A stretch of 64,000 bases of DNA, from NCBI RefSeq assembly GCF_018403185.1, contig NZ_BOSE01000009.1:124001-188000 (forward strand), read 5' to 3'. Both the position numbers and the translations under genes were made by a program. This document shows, piece by piece, positions 8,455 to 16,130 of this stretch; within the stretch, counting starts at the first letter, position 1; each line of letters opens with the position of its first letter. The notes beneath the pieces were generated by a model. The model did not search any database, was not told the DNA's origin, and worked only from the letters and a program-made list of their open reading frames with translations. The DNA is from Paenibacillus montaniterrae. Its GTDB lineage: Bacteria; Bacillota; Bacilli; Paenibacillales; Paenibacillaceae.

Positions 8455-8558
8455 TATAATGGAAGTTGATAGTGTCTTGCAGCATGAAAAGATAGGGCAA
8501 AAGCTTTCGAAGTACTTTTCATGCGAGGCTAAATCATTGCAAGTAGCAGCATGAAAAG
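8455..8558 (+). promoter_or_regulatory. Promoter and foldable leader of the HAD gene
   Basis: A TATAAT box lies at 8455-8460 without a good -35. The leader contains GCAGCATGAAAAG twice (8479-8491 and 8546-8558), with the complementary CTTTTCATGC at 8515-8524 between them. The middle segment can pair with either flank, giving two exclusive hairpins, the second close to the ribosome binding site at 8562-8570. Confidence 0.35.
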
Positions 8559-8577
8559 TTTGAGGAGGGTATGCCGC

Positions 8578-9462
8578 ATGAAATTAATTGCATCGGATAT
8601 GGATGGAACGCTACTGAACAAGTACTGGAGAATAAGCGAGGAAAATCGTCAAGCCGTGCTGGATGCACAAGCAGCGGGCATTCATTTTGTTATAGCTACA
8701 GGCAGACCGTATACGAACGTCAATGTCATTCTTGAGGAAGCGGGCATTTCTTGCCCGGTTATTAGCCTAAATGGGGCCCAAACTCATGATGCCAACGGTA
8801 GACTTATTGCTAGTCAGCCTTTGACCAAGCAGCAGGTTCGTGCCGTTCACAATATTTTAGTAGAAGAAGATATGTATTTTGAGCTGATGACCGATATCGG
8901 TGCGATCAGCTTGAGCTATGATCGTTATGTCGACATTATGAACTTCCATGGAGAAATCGAGCTGTCGCATTTATCGCAGCAGGAACGGCAGGATACGATA
9001 CTGCGAATGTGCGAGGAGCGAATTCGCAATGAGCGCTGTCAATTTGTCGACTCATTTGAGTCGTATTTGGAAAATGAACAGCTGGACATTCTTAAAGTAT
9101 TTGCATTAACGAAAGATGAAGAATGCTTTAAACGCTGCGATGCGCGCGTGCGCGAGCTTACTGGGCTGGCCATCTCATCCTCAGCATTTGGTAACTTGGA
9201 GATTAATGCTGAGCGTGGCAACAAAGGCTATGCTGTCATGCAATATGCCGCATCGCTCGGTATAGAGCCTGCGGAAATTATGGCGATGGGTGACGGCTTT
9301 AATGACTTGACGATGCTGCAAATGGCAGGCAGAGGGATTGTGATGGGCAATGCACCGCAAGCGCTGAAGGATTTAATTCCGCTGCAGACGAAGAAAAATA
9401 CGGAGCACGGTGTAGCGCATGCAATTCGCGAGCTGCTTGCGACGGTCGACGTCGTTCGTTAA
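8578..9462 (+). CDS. Cof-type HAD-IIB phosphatase
   Basis: A 294-residue haloacid-dehalogenase superfamily hydrolase of the Cof/YidA type, which removes phosphate from sugar phosphates or cofactors such as FMN or PLP. Motif I is DMDGTLLN at residues 7-14, motif II is VIATGRPYT, and motif IV is GDGFNDLTML near 239, with a large IIB cap between them. The ATG at 8578 is chosen because GAGGAGGGT precedes it; an ATG at 8551 is in frame but has no ribosome binding site and lies in the leader hairpin. A clear intrinsic terminator follows. Natural substrate unknown. Confidence 0.9.
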   Translation: MKLIASDMDGTLLNKYWRISEENRQAVLDAQAAGIHFVIATGRPYTNVNVILEEAGISCPVISLNGAQTHDANGRLIASQPLTKQQVRAVHNILVEEDMYFELMTDIGAISLSYDRYVDIMNFHGEIELSHLSQQERQDTILRMCEERIRNERCQFVDSFESYLENEQLDILKVFALTKDEECFKRCDARVRELTGLAISSSAFGNLEINAERGNKGYAVMQYAASLGIEPAEIMAMGDGFNDLTMLQMAGRGIVMGNAPQALKDLIPLQTKKNTEHGVAHAIRELLATVDVVR

Positions 9463-9516
9463 TAGCGCTTGTTTTTAATTGGGAATTATAAATGAATTCA
9501 TATTTTGAAAATAGCT

Positions 9517-9550
9517 GAAAAGTCACTTTTTAGAAAAGTGGCTTTTCTTG
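9517..9550 (+). terminator. Intrinsic terminator after HAD gene
   Basis: AAAAGTCACTTTT, a three-base loop, AAAAGTGGCTTTT, then a T-rich end. The stem is complete apart from one G-T pair. Confidence 0.8.
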
Positions 9551-9604
9551 TTCAATTTAATCGTATCGTTGGCATAAGAGCGGCGATGAAAGGAGAGGTT
9601 AAGC

Positions 9605-10312
9605 ATGACGTATGAACAATTGCTGGAAAGTCTTGAGGGGCTTGGATCAGAGCAGATCAAGAGGATATATATTAATCATGGAGCTAAGGAGCCATTGTTT
9701 GGCGTAAAGACTGGCGATTTGAAGAAGCTGGTCAAGCATGTAAAGAAGGATCAGGATTTGGCGCTGCGTTTATATGCCTCTGGAATTTATGATGCGATGT
9801 ATTTGACTGGTTTGTCCGTAAATCCAAAGCTCTTGTCTAAGGAAATGCTGCAAGCATGGGTTGAACAAGCGAATTGCTATGCATTGGCGGAATATACGGT
9901 TGCTGGTGCTGCTGCAGAAAGCGAACATGCCTTGGAGCTGGCTAGAGAATGGCTGCAGTCGCCTGAAGAGATGATTGCAGTTTGCGGCTGGAGCACCTAT
10001 ACCAATTATTTGTCGATCACGCCTGATGAAAGCTTGAATTTGCAGGAAATAAGGGATCTGCTACAGAAGGCGAAAACGAAGATCCATGAGGAGCGTAATC
10101 GCGTCAGATATGCGATGAATGGCTTTGTTATAGCGGTAGGCAGCTATGTGCCAGCATTAACAGAGGAAGCGAAGCAAGCTGCCGAGCAGATCGGCAAGGT
10201 GCATGTCAATGTAGGCAACACAGCCTGCAAGGTGCCGCTTGCGACAGACTACATTAAAAAAGTAGAAGCGATGAATCGTGTGGGAGTGAAGCGCAAAACC
10301 TGCATCTGCTAA
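9605..10312 (+). CDS. DNA alkylation repair (AlkD-like HEAT) protein
   Basis: A 235-residue, mostly helical protein of the DNA alkylation repair family, whose AlkD members remove N3- and N7-alkylated purines without flipping the base. The start is preceded by AAAGGAGAGG. The run FGVKTGDLKKLVKHVKKDQDLALRLYASGIYDAMYL in residues 32-67 matches the family, as does the WSTYTNYLS segment near 130. The variant here ends VGVKRKTCIC and may belong to the subgroup seen widely in Bacillota whose enzyme activity has not been tested. It is a single-gene unit. Confidence 0.75.
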   Translation: MTYEQLLESLEGLGSEQIKRIYINHGAKEPLFGVKTGDLKKLVKHVKKDQDLALRLYASGIYDAMYLTGLSVNPKLLSKEMLQAWVEQANCYALAEYTVAGAAAESEHALELAREWLQSPEEMIAVCGWSTYTNYLSITPDESLNLQEIRDLLQKAKTKIHEERNRVRYAMNGFVIAVGSYVPALTEEAKQAAEQIGKVHVNVGNTACKVPLATDYIKKVEAMNRVGVKRKTCIC

Positions 10313-10483
10313 GGGCAGGCAGACAAGCAGACTATGCTCAAATTATTCCGACTATATAAATGGACAGTAACTACTAAATGCGGCAACGCACATCCAGCTC
10401 ATATGCAGCTCACATGTGAAGCATCACATTGTACGGCAACCTCACTATGCAGTGCCGCATAGCATAGCCATAACTCTCTACAG

Positions 10484-10825
10484 CTAGCCACCCAGTGCTG
10501 GCAGCCACAGGCGCAGCAGTGCCATAGCCAGCACGCCTACAATAACAGTGAGGGCCAGGCTGCGCGTCCATATCGCTGCAATCGTCGTAGGAATAAGCGC
10601 CAGCAAATAGCGCCAGTCTACGACAAGCTTGTAGCCAGCTTCGATCGTCCATAAACCTTGCACGACGAGTGCCGTCAAGATGCAAATAGGAATATAGCCC
10701 AGCCATTTGCGTACAATAGTAGGCAGCTCAAACCGTTTTACGATAATAAACGGCACAATTCGCGGGATTAGCGTAACGAGACAGCAGCCGATGATAATGA
10801 GCAGCATCGTTGTTGAAATAGTCAT
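10484..10825 (-). CDS. azlD: Branched-chain amino acid exporter small subunit AzlD
   Basis: A 113-residue membrane protein with four hydrophobic helices, including MTISTTMLLIIIGCCLVTLI at the start. It fits the AzlD family, the small partner of AzlC in a branched-chain amino acid efflux pump. Its ATG overlaps the azlC stop in an ATGA junction, which couples translation. Only about 170 bases of spacer separate it from the convergent alkylation repair gene. Confidence 0.9.
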   Translation of the reverse strand: MTISTTMLLIIIGCCLVTLIPRIVPFIIVKRFELPTIVRKWLGYIPICILTALVVQGLWTIEAGYKLVVDWRYLLALIPTTIAAIWTRSLALTVIVGVLAMALLRLWLPALGG

Positions 10826-11532
10826 CGCGAAGTCATCACTCCAATCGTCGCAGCTGTCATCGTGGACAGCAGCACTGCAAGATGAGAAGGCACAACATAG
10901 CTGTAGAGCAGCATAAACAGCACAGTATAGCCCATGATAGCTAAATAATGCGTCAGTTTGCTGCGGTTATGCTGCAGCTGAAGAATGAGCAAGGCGACAA
11001 ACATCGCTGGCAGCGCAAAATCTATGCCAAGCGCATCCGGGTTATGAATCCATTGTCCAATCGCCGCACCTGCAAGACTGGATAATAGCCAGCATAGATA
11101 GGCTGTCAAATTAAGCCCGGTCATCCAATCGGCATTGAGCTTCGGCTGCCCAGCATGCTTGGTTGCAGCGACGCCAAAGGTTTCGTCGGTTAGCAGCGCG
11201 CCAATACTAATATTTCGCTTAAGCGAATAGTCGGCAAATGCAGGAGCGATCGTTAATGCCATTAAAAAATGCCTTAGGTTTACGATAAAGGTAGTAGCGA
11301 TAATAACAGAAACAGGTGTATGTACAACGAGCAGGGCACATATGATAAACTGTGCCGAGCCAGCGTAAACAAGCAGGGACAGCAGCGATATTTCAAGTGG
11401 GCTCAAGCCCGCGGAAGAGCCAACGATGCCGAATGCGCCACCGATTCCAACATAGCCAAGCAGTGTAGGCAGACAGTCTTTAACCCCTTGCCCAAATTGT
11501 GCCCGCTCAGAGGATTGGCTTAACCTATTCAT
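10822..11532 (-). CDS. azlC: Branched-chain amino acid exporter AzlC
   Basis: A 236-residue membrane protein of the AzlC/YgaZ family, which exports branched-chain amino acids together with AzlD. Family segments include GYVGIGGAFGIVGSSAGLSPLE near residues 26-47, VYAGSAQFI near 55 and LLTDETFG near 112. The start was placed at the ATG at 11532, after AGGAAAGG; an upstream in-frame extension to 11646 overlaps the convergent-side end of the neighbouring MFS gene and lacks family similarity. azlC and azlD form a two-gene operon. Confidence 0.9.
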   Translation of the reverse strand: MNRLSQSSERAQFGQGVKDCLPTLLGYVGIGGAFGIVGSSAGLSPLEISLLSLLVYAGSAQFIICALLVVHTPVSVIIATTFIVNLRHFLMALTIAPAFADYSLKRNISIGALLTDETFGVAATKHAGQPKLNADWMTGLNLTAYLCWLLSSLAGAAIGQWIHNPDALGIDFALPAMFVALLILQLQHNRSKLTHYLAIMGYTVLFMLLYSYVVPSHLAVLLSTMTAATIGVMTSR

Positions 11533-11575
11533 AACGAACACGAATCCTTTCCTGGTAATAAGGATCGCCAGACTG

Positions 11576-12745
11576 TCAGCTGACAGCCTGATGATTCTTA
11601 TCTGTATTTTTACGTGTAATCGAGAATAAAGCAAGCAGCAGTGCAAAAGCCATTAGCAGAGCAGCAGTCCATGTTGTATTGGCAACATTATTGGTGCTAT
11701 CTATAATATAGCCGCCAATGCCAGAGCCTGCGGCAATGCCAATTTGCAGTGCCGAGTTGTGAATGCTTTGCTGAATATCAGCAGTAGCTGGGTCGGTCTC
11801 AATCAAGTAAGCCTGCTCCGGAGGGGAAACTGCCCACGACATAATGCCCCATAAAACTAGCAGCACGACGAATAAGGCAAAGCTGTCTCTCGTAAATGAG
11901 ATCGCCAGCAAGGTGAGCAAAAACGTTGTTACAATTGCAATAATCGCTCTGCGCGGATTAAGCTTGTCCGACAGCATGCCGCCAATATAGCCACCTGCAA
12001 TCGCCGAAAAGCCGAAAATAAAGTAAATGATACTAATTTCTCCTGCACCCAAGCCATAAAATTCCGTCAAATAAGGAGACAAGTAAGCGTAAAATACATA
12101 GTGACCGCCTATGGCAAACATCATCATCCCATGAGCGGACAAAATTTTAATCCGCTTAATTGCGCGAAGCTGATCGCGTATCGTTATTGCTTTACCGGCA
12201 GGTACCCGGTCTATCCCGACCACAATAATGAAAAATGCGATAATCGTCAGTACGGATGCGAATAAAAATATAATCCGCCAGTTCCAATAATCACTGATCA
12301 AGACACCAATCGGAATTCCGATTACGATGGATGAGCTGATGCCCATCGATACCAAGCCAATCGCGCGTGCCATATAGCGTTCCGGCACAACCTTGACAGA
12401 AAGCGTAAGAGCAAGTACAACAATAAGCGAGCCTGAAGCAGCATTTATAACACGGGCGAGCATAAGCATTTCGTAGCTGGCTCCCCAGAAGGAAAGCAAA
12501 GTGCCGACGAAAAAGACAGCCAAAGCTGCAAGCATTATCTTTTTACGCTCAAATTTTGAAGTAACGATAAACAGAATCGGTCCTGCCAATGCGAATATTA
12601 AAGAAAATACGGTAATGAGCAAGCCTGCTTTAGTAATGCTAATTTGCAGGTCTGCGGCGATTTGCGGTAGGATGCCGCCAATAATAAGCTCGATTAGCCC
12701 GACGACAAAGGCCGAAATCGTTAAGGCAACTACTTTAATGTTCAT
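11576..12745 (-). CDS. MFS transporter, drug-efflux type
   Basis: A 389-residue, 12-helix major facilitator of the AraJ/YdhP-like efflux group. The loop between helices 2 and 3 reads SKFERKKIM, and a second half copy is seen as SDKLNPRRA. The ATG at 12745 is preferred over one at 12799 because the predicted transcription start (about 12804) leaves no leader for the latter; an AGGA lies 14 bases before 12745. The gene faces a Crp/Fnr-type regulator across a short gap that holds a perfect palindrome, so it is the likely target of that regulator. Substrate unknown. Confidence 0.85.
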   Translation of the reverse strand: MNIKVVALTISAFVVGLIELIIGGILPQIAADLQISITKAGLLITVFSLIFALAGPILFIVTSKFERKKIMLAALAVFFVGTLLSFWGASYEMLMLARVINAASGSLIVVLALTLSVKVVPERYMARAIGLVSMGISSSIVIGIPIGVLISDYWNWRIIFLFASVLTIIAFFIIVVGIDRVPAGKAITIRDQLRAIKRIKILSAHGMMMFAIGGHYVFYAYLSPYLTEFYGLGAGEISIIYFIFGFSAIAGGYIGGMLSDKLNPRRAIIAIVTTFLLTLLAISFTRDSFALFVVLLVLWGIMSWAVSPPEQAYLIETDPATADIQQSIHNSALQIGIAAGSGIGGYIIDSTNNVANTTWTAALLMAFALLLALFSITRKNTDKNHQAVS

Positions 12746-12810
12746 GTTCTGATGTTCATTCCTTTTGTTGGAACCTGATGATTTTAAGGTTTCTCTCATA
12801 TTTCTGATCT

Positions 12811-12851
12811 ATTATAAAGAATAACAACAATGTGAAATAGGACATATGTCC
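12811..12851 (-). promoter_or_regulatory. MFS promoter with palindromic operator
   Basis: On the reverse strand a TATAAT box (12811-12816) gives an expected start at about 12804. The perfect palindrome GGACATATGTCC at 12840-12851 is centred 41.5 bases upstream, the standard position for class II activation by Crp/Fnr proteins. The divergent gene at 12874 encodes such a protein. Confidence 0.55.
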
Positions 12852-12873
12852 GAAAAGCCGAGGGGGACATTTT

Positions 12874-13563
12874 ATGGTGCAGCAAGAAATCGAACAGTGG
12901 TTGGAGCAATTTGAGCTGCAAAGCTTATTTCATGAACAGACATGTGCGCAAATGATTATTCATAGGCTTAAATCAGGCGAGACGCTGATCCAAAGCGGCG
13001 ATCAGTTGAATATGCTGTATGTGCTCGTGGAAGGCAAGCTTAAAATTTCCATGACGCTGCCTAATGGACGCTCGCTGCTGCTGCGATTCTGCTACCCTGT
13101 ATCGATGATCGGAGATGTCGAGCTGGTCAATAAGGAGCTTGCCAATTGCACAGTTGAAGCTGTTAGCGAGGCAACCTTAATTGCTGTTCCACATCGCGTG
13201 CTGCAGGAGCGTGAAATGAACAACCCAACCTTTCTTGTCTATTTGCTTGATCAGGTGTGCCATAAGCTGAATACGATCTCCTTGTCTGCAAGTGTTAATT
13301 TGCTTACTTCAGTAGAAAGCAGATTTGCCAGCTATTTGCTGTCCATTTCCCAAAATCAGCCGTATTTGCATTTTAAGCGCGGTGAGCTGGAAACAACGAA
13401 GCTGACGGAAATTGCCGAGCTGCTTGGGACCAGCTACCGTCATTTGAATCGGGTTATGAAAAAATTTATTGAGCAGGGCTTGATTGAGCGGCAGTATAGC
13501 GGTATTGTGTTGCGTGATCTCCAAGGACTGGAGGAGCTGAGCAACGGTAACCTTTACCGTTAA
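12874..13563 (+). CDS. Crp/Fnr family regulator, YeiL-like
   Basis: A 229-residue regulator with an N-terminal cyclic-nucleotide-binding-like beta barrel (GETLIQSGDQLNMLYVLVEG, residues 35-54) and a C-terminal winged helix whose recognition part reads LTEIAELLGTSYRHLNRVMK. It lacks an Fnr-type cysteine cluster at the N-terminus, so it probably does not sense oxygen through iron-sulfur. Residues resemble the YeiL subgroup. AGGGGG precedes the start. The palindrome GGACATATGTCC, 22 bases before its own start codon, suggests both autoregulation and control of the divergent MFS gene. Confidence 0.85.
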   Translation: MVQQEIEQWLEQFELQSLFHEQTCAQMIIHRLKSGETLIQSGDQLNMLYVLVEGKLKISMTLPNGRSLLLRFCYPVSMIGDVELVNKELANCTVEAVSEATLIAVPHRVLQEREMNNPTFLVYLLDQVCHKLNTISLSASVNLLTSVESRFASYLLSISQNQPYLHFKRGELETTKLTEIAELLGTSYRHLNRVMKKFIEQGLIERQYSGIVLRDLQGLEELSNGNLYR

Positions 13564-13621
13564 TCCAGGTCAGACAGCAGCAAACAACAACTTTTTTAAT
13601 AAACTGTTGCAATTTTTAATA

Positions 13622-13644
13622 AATGTAACTATAATAATTACATT
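13622..13644 (+). promoter_or_regulatory. Operator copy 1 of the Rrf2 regulator
   Basis: AATGTAA and TTACATT arms enclose nine bases just before the ribosome binding site of the Rrf2 gene. A nearly identical 23-base site precedes the oxidoreductase gene at 14512, which suggests shared control by the Rrf2 protein. Confidence 0.6.
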
Positions 13645-13657
13645 GGAGTGAGAAAAA

Positions 13658-14080
13658 ATGGTCAATCATCGGATGTCAGTTGCGCTTCATATTTTAAGCT
13701 TAATTGCAATTACGGAGCATAAAGAGCAGCTAACCTCAGACTGGATCGCGAACAGCGTAAACACGAACCCTGTAGTGATTCGCAGGCTAATGTCCAGCTT
13801 GAACAAAGCAGGCTTGATTCGGGCAGGGCGCGGCTTAAAAGGAATGACGTTGACACGCGAGCCAAGTGAAATCACGTTGCTTGATGTGTACAAAGCAGTG
13901 GCTCCTAATCATGAGCTGTTTGCCATTCATCAAGACCGCAATATGGACTGTCCGGTCGGCTGCAATATTGAGCATAGCTTGAACAATATGTACGGCGAAC
14001 TGCAAGGGAAGCTGGAGCTGGAAATGAAGCAAAAGACGTTAGCGATGCTTTTAGCGGGGGTTCAAAAAGCGGAGCTTTGA
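13658..14080 (+). CDS. Rrf2 family regulator, YwnA-like
   Basis: A 140-residue winged-helix repressor. The N-terminus MVNHRMSVALHILSLIA and helix-turn-helix segment NTNPVVIRRLMSSLNKAGLI are typical of YwnA-type Rrf2 proteins. Only one cysteine pair (CPVGC near residue 98) is present, not the three-cysteine cluster of IscR/NsrR, so iron-sulfur sensing is doubtful. The last codons (VQKAEL and stop) are supplied by the edge of a repeat B unit. A YwnB-like oxidoreductase gene with a matching operator follows after the repeats, as in B. subtilis where ywnA and ywnB are neighbours. Confidence 0.85.
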   Translation: MVNHRMSVALHILSLIAITEHKEQLTSDWIANSVNTNPVVIRRLMSSLNKAGLIRAGRGLKGMTLTREPSEITLLDVYKAVAPNHELFAIHQDRNMDCPVGCNIEHSLNNMYGELQGKLELEMKQKTLAMLLAGVQKAEL

Positions 14081-14445
14081 TGACGATGTTAGGCGTTGCA
14101 GCATAGTCGGCGTCGAATATGTCGCGCTACCGAAAGCTCCGGTGCTCACGTAGCAAGTGCCTACGCTGCGCTCCTCACTTTCTAGTATCGCGCCATCTTC
14201 TTGGTCCTGAAAGCCCCGTTTTTGAACTGTCATTGAAGGGGAAGTTCAAAAACTGGACTTTGATGACGATGCGATGCTTCGTAGATTAGTCGACGGCGAA
14301 TATAGCATTCATCGGGAGCCTGCGGTGCTCACGTACCAAAACCGTACGCTGCGCTCCTCATTCCCTAGCTTCATGCTATCTTCTTGGTCCTGAAAGCCCC
14401 GTTTTTGAACTGTCATTGGAAGGGGAAGTTCAAAAACTGGACCTT
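14060..14445 (-). repeat. Repeat B array 2, two copies (reverse orientation)
   Basis: Two reverse-strand copies of repeat B. CTTTGATGACGATG marks the start of each (about 14076 and 14259) and CTTCTTGGTCCTGAAAG the end (about 14198 and 14380). The units are separated by GTTCAAAAA-type inverted repeats with GTCATTGAAGGGGAAGTTC. The left end covers the final codons of the Rrf2 gene. The array fills the gap between the regulator and its probable target gene. Confidence 0.88.
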
Positions 14446-14466
14446 CTGACATCTCAATTTAGCATT

Positions 14467-14503
14467 AGATCGGATCTAGCTGTAGCTAGTCGATCTTTTT
14501 TTC
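14467..14503 (+). terminator. Intrinsic terminator before the oxidoreductase gene
   Basis: AGATCGGATCTAGCT pairs with AGCTAGTCGATCT, followed by seven T. It would end read-through from the Rrf2 gene and repeats before the separate promoter of the next gene. Confidence 0.75.
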
Positions 14504-14511
14504 TCACCACT

Positions 14512-14534
14512 AATGTAACTTTTATTATTACAAT
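14512..14534 (+). promoter_or_regulatory. Operator copy 2 of the Rrf2 regulator
   Basis: AATGTAACTTTTATTATTAC followed by AAT matches the site at 13622-13644 in length and arms. It lies just before the AGGAGG site of the oxidoreductase gene. Confidence 0.55.
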
Positions 14535-14553
14535 TTATTAGGAGGAACAGATT

Positions 14554-15186
14554 ATGAAAATTGCAGTAATTGGAGCAACCGGCAAGGCAGGAGAAAAAAT
14601 TGTGGAGGAGGCTTTGCAGAGAGGGCTTGAGGTGACAGCGATTGTTCGTGATGCTTCCAAGCTTCAAACACAAGGAGTAACGGTAATTGAGAAAGAGATT
14701 GCAAGCTTGCAGGCAGAGGATGTTGCAGCTTTTGATGCAGTTGTTAATGCGTTTGGCGCACCTGCTGGTGCTGAGCATTTGCATGTTGAGTTGGGCAAGC
14801 ATTTGATTTCTATTTTTGCAGGCTTGTCTACACGCTTAATCGTTGTTGGTGGCGCTGGCAGCTTGTATGTGGACAGCGAGCTGACAACCCGCTTAATGGA
14901 TACTCCGGATTTTCCAGCGTTGTATTTGCCTACTGCACAAAATCAAGGCCGCAATCTTGAGGATTTGAAGGCGTCTGATATTAACTGGACATTTGTAAGC
15001 CCGGCTGCCTTCTTTGATCCAGAAGGACGCCGCTCAGGCTCTTATACATTGGGTGGAGAGCAGTTGATTGTTAATGAGCAGCAAGAAAGCTATATTAGCT
15101 ATAGCGATTACGCAATTGCCATCGTTGATGAAATTGTCGAGCCTAAGCATATTAAGCAACGCTTCAGCGTAGTCGGCTCAAAGTAA
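14554..15186 (+). CDS. NAD(P)-binding oxidoreductase, YwnB-like
   Basis: A 210-residue Rossmann-fold protein with the dinucleotide motif GATGKAGEKI at residues 8-17 and the NAD(P)H-binding family segments VVNAFGAP and LIVVGGAGSLYVD. It belongs to the atypical short-chain/flavin-reductase-like group that includes YwnB. The true substrate is unknown. An AGGAGG site precedes the ATG. An operator shared with the upstream Rrf2 gene indicates that it is de-repressed together with that regulator. A strong terminator follows. Confidence 0.85.
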   Translation: MKIAVIGATGKAGEKIVEEALQRGLEVTAIVRDASKLQTQGVTVIEKEIASLQAEDVAAFDAVVNAFGAPAGAEHLHVELGKHLISIFAGLSTRLIVVGGAGSLYVDSELTTRLMDTPDFPALYLPTAQNQGRNLEDLKASDINWTFVSPAAFFDPEGRRSGSYTLGGEQLIVNEQQESYISYSDYAIAIVDEIVEPKHIKQRFSVVGSK

Positions 15187-15213
15187 AACTGTACAGTCGG
15201 TCGACATGATATT

Positions 15214-15261
15214 AAATAAGACGAGTATGGAAGATTGCTTAGCTCCACACTCGTCTTATTT
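15214..15261. terminator. Terminator hairpin after the oxidoreductase gene
   Basis: AAATAAGACGAGT pairs with ACTCGTCTTATTT, with TGGA/TCCA extending the stem inside. T-rich on the forward side and A-rich on the reverse side, so it may serve both convergent genes. Confidence 0.75.
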
Positions 15262-15274
15262 GTGCTTAGGTTAT

Positions 15275-15295
15275 TTTACAGTCGCCGACTGTAAA
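15275..15295. other. Perfect 10-bp-arm palindrome
   Basis: TTTACAGTCG and CGACTGTAAA flank a single C. There is no T-run after it, so it is not an ordinary terminator. A partial copy (TACAGTCGGTCGAC) lies at 15192-15205. It resembles a protein binding site but sits between two convergent genes. Confidence 0.5.
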
Positions 15296-15329
15296 TGATT
15301 TTAAGTTGGTTGCATGTAGCAGCTACTGC

Positions 15330-16073
15330 TTATTGCTTTTGCAAATTGCCCCAGTACGCCATTGCTTCACTCATATATTGCGCCAGCCCTTGACCATATT
15401 GGTCAATGTTGGCTGTAAAACGCTCATCCTGAACATACAATTGGCCTAGCCCGATAAAGGCGTCATAGCTGTAAGTTCCAAAGTTGGAGTTAAGCAGCTC
15501 ATACCAGCGCTTCACAAGAGCCATTGTTTCTTCACTGTCAACCGGTGTACCGATGCGGTCTGCCAGTCCTTGATAAATTTCATTGCACTGCTGTTCAAGC
15601 TCAGCCTTTTGCTGCTGGGATAGCTTGCCGAGACGCTGCTTGCTTTGGTCCACAGCTTGGTCTCCCCATTTTTCACGAGCTTCCTGCTCATACGGATTAA
15701 TATTCCACTTTAATCCTGCAAATTTTTCTTCTGTACTCATCTGTATTTCCCCTTTCACATGTGCGATTGTTCGATCAATGGTAGCAATCATCACCTCTAG
15801 CTGTTCTCGCTTCGCGAGCAGCGAGCGTCGCTGGAGCTGAAGCGCTTCAAAGGTGTTGAAGTCAGGGCTTTGCAAAATGCTGCGAATTTGCTTCAGGCTG
15901 AAGCCAAGCTCTTTAAAGAACAAAATATGCTGCAGCGTTTGCAAATTTTCTTCAGAATACTGTCTATAGCCAGCTTCTGTTACATGATCCGGAATAAGCA
16001 AACCAATCTCATCATAATGATGGAGGGTGCGTATGCTTACGCCGACAAGCTGTGAAACCTGCTTTACATTCAT
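15330..16073 (-). CDS. MerR family regulator with TipAS domain
   Basis: A 247-residue regulator. Residues 1-70 form the MerR winged helix (VSQLVGVSIRTLHHYDEIGLL), followed by a coiled-coil helix to about 115. The C-terminal part (EKWGDQAVDQSKQRLGKLS) is the TipAS drug-binding domain found in TipA and Mta, which bind thiopeptides and other drugs and switch on exporter genes. The ATG at 16073 is chosen because AGAGGTGAT lies six bases before it. The promoter upstream has the 19-base spacer typical of MerR-activated promoters, so the gene probably activates itself. No exporter is directly coupled, though an ABC exporter lies beyond the repeats. Confidence 0.9.
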   Translation of the reverse strand: MNVKQVSQLVGVSIRTLHHYDEIGLLIPDHVTEAGYRQYSEENLQTLQHILFFKELGFSLKQIRSILQSPDFNTFEALQLQRRSLLAKREQLEVMIATIDRTIAHVKGEIQMSTEEKFAGLKWNINPYEQEAREKWGDQAVDQSKQRLGKLSQQQKAELEQQCNEIYQGLADRIGTPVDSEETMALVKRWYELLNSNFGTYSYDAFIGLGQLYVQDERFTANIDQYGQGLAQYMSEAMAYWGNLQKQ

Positions 16074-16095
16074 TTGTATCACCTCTGTAGGTTAT

Positions 16096-16126
16096 ATCTT
16101 AAAGTATCACGCAACGTAAGAGTCAA
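16096..16126 (-). promoter_or_regulatory. MerR-type promoter with 19-bp spacer
   Basis: Reverse strand: TTGACT (16121-16126), a 19-base spacer, TAAGAT (16096-16101). The spacer holds the imperfect dyad TTACG-TTG-CGTGA. Long spacers of this kind need MerR-type distortion of DNA for activity. Confidence 0.65.
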
Positions 16127-16130
16127 CATA

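Noticed and set aside
10410..10706. 98-codon reverse frame overlapping azlD
   Set aside because: Out of frame with azlD, which has clear membrane-protein features and an ATGA junction with azlC.
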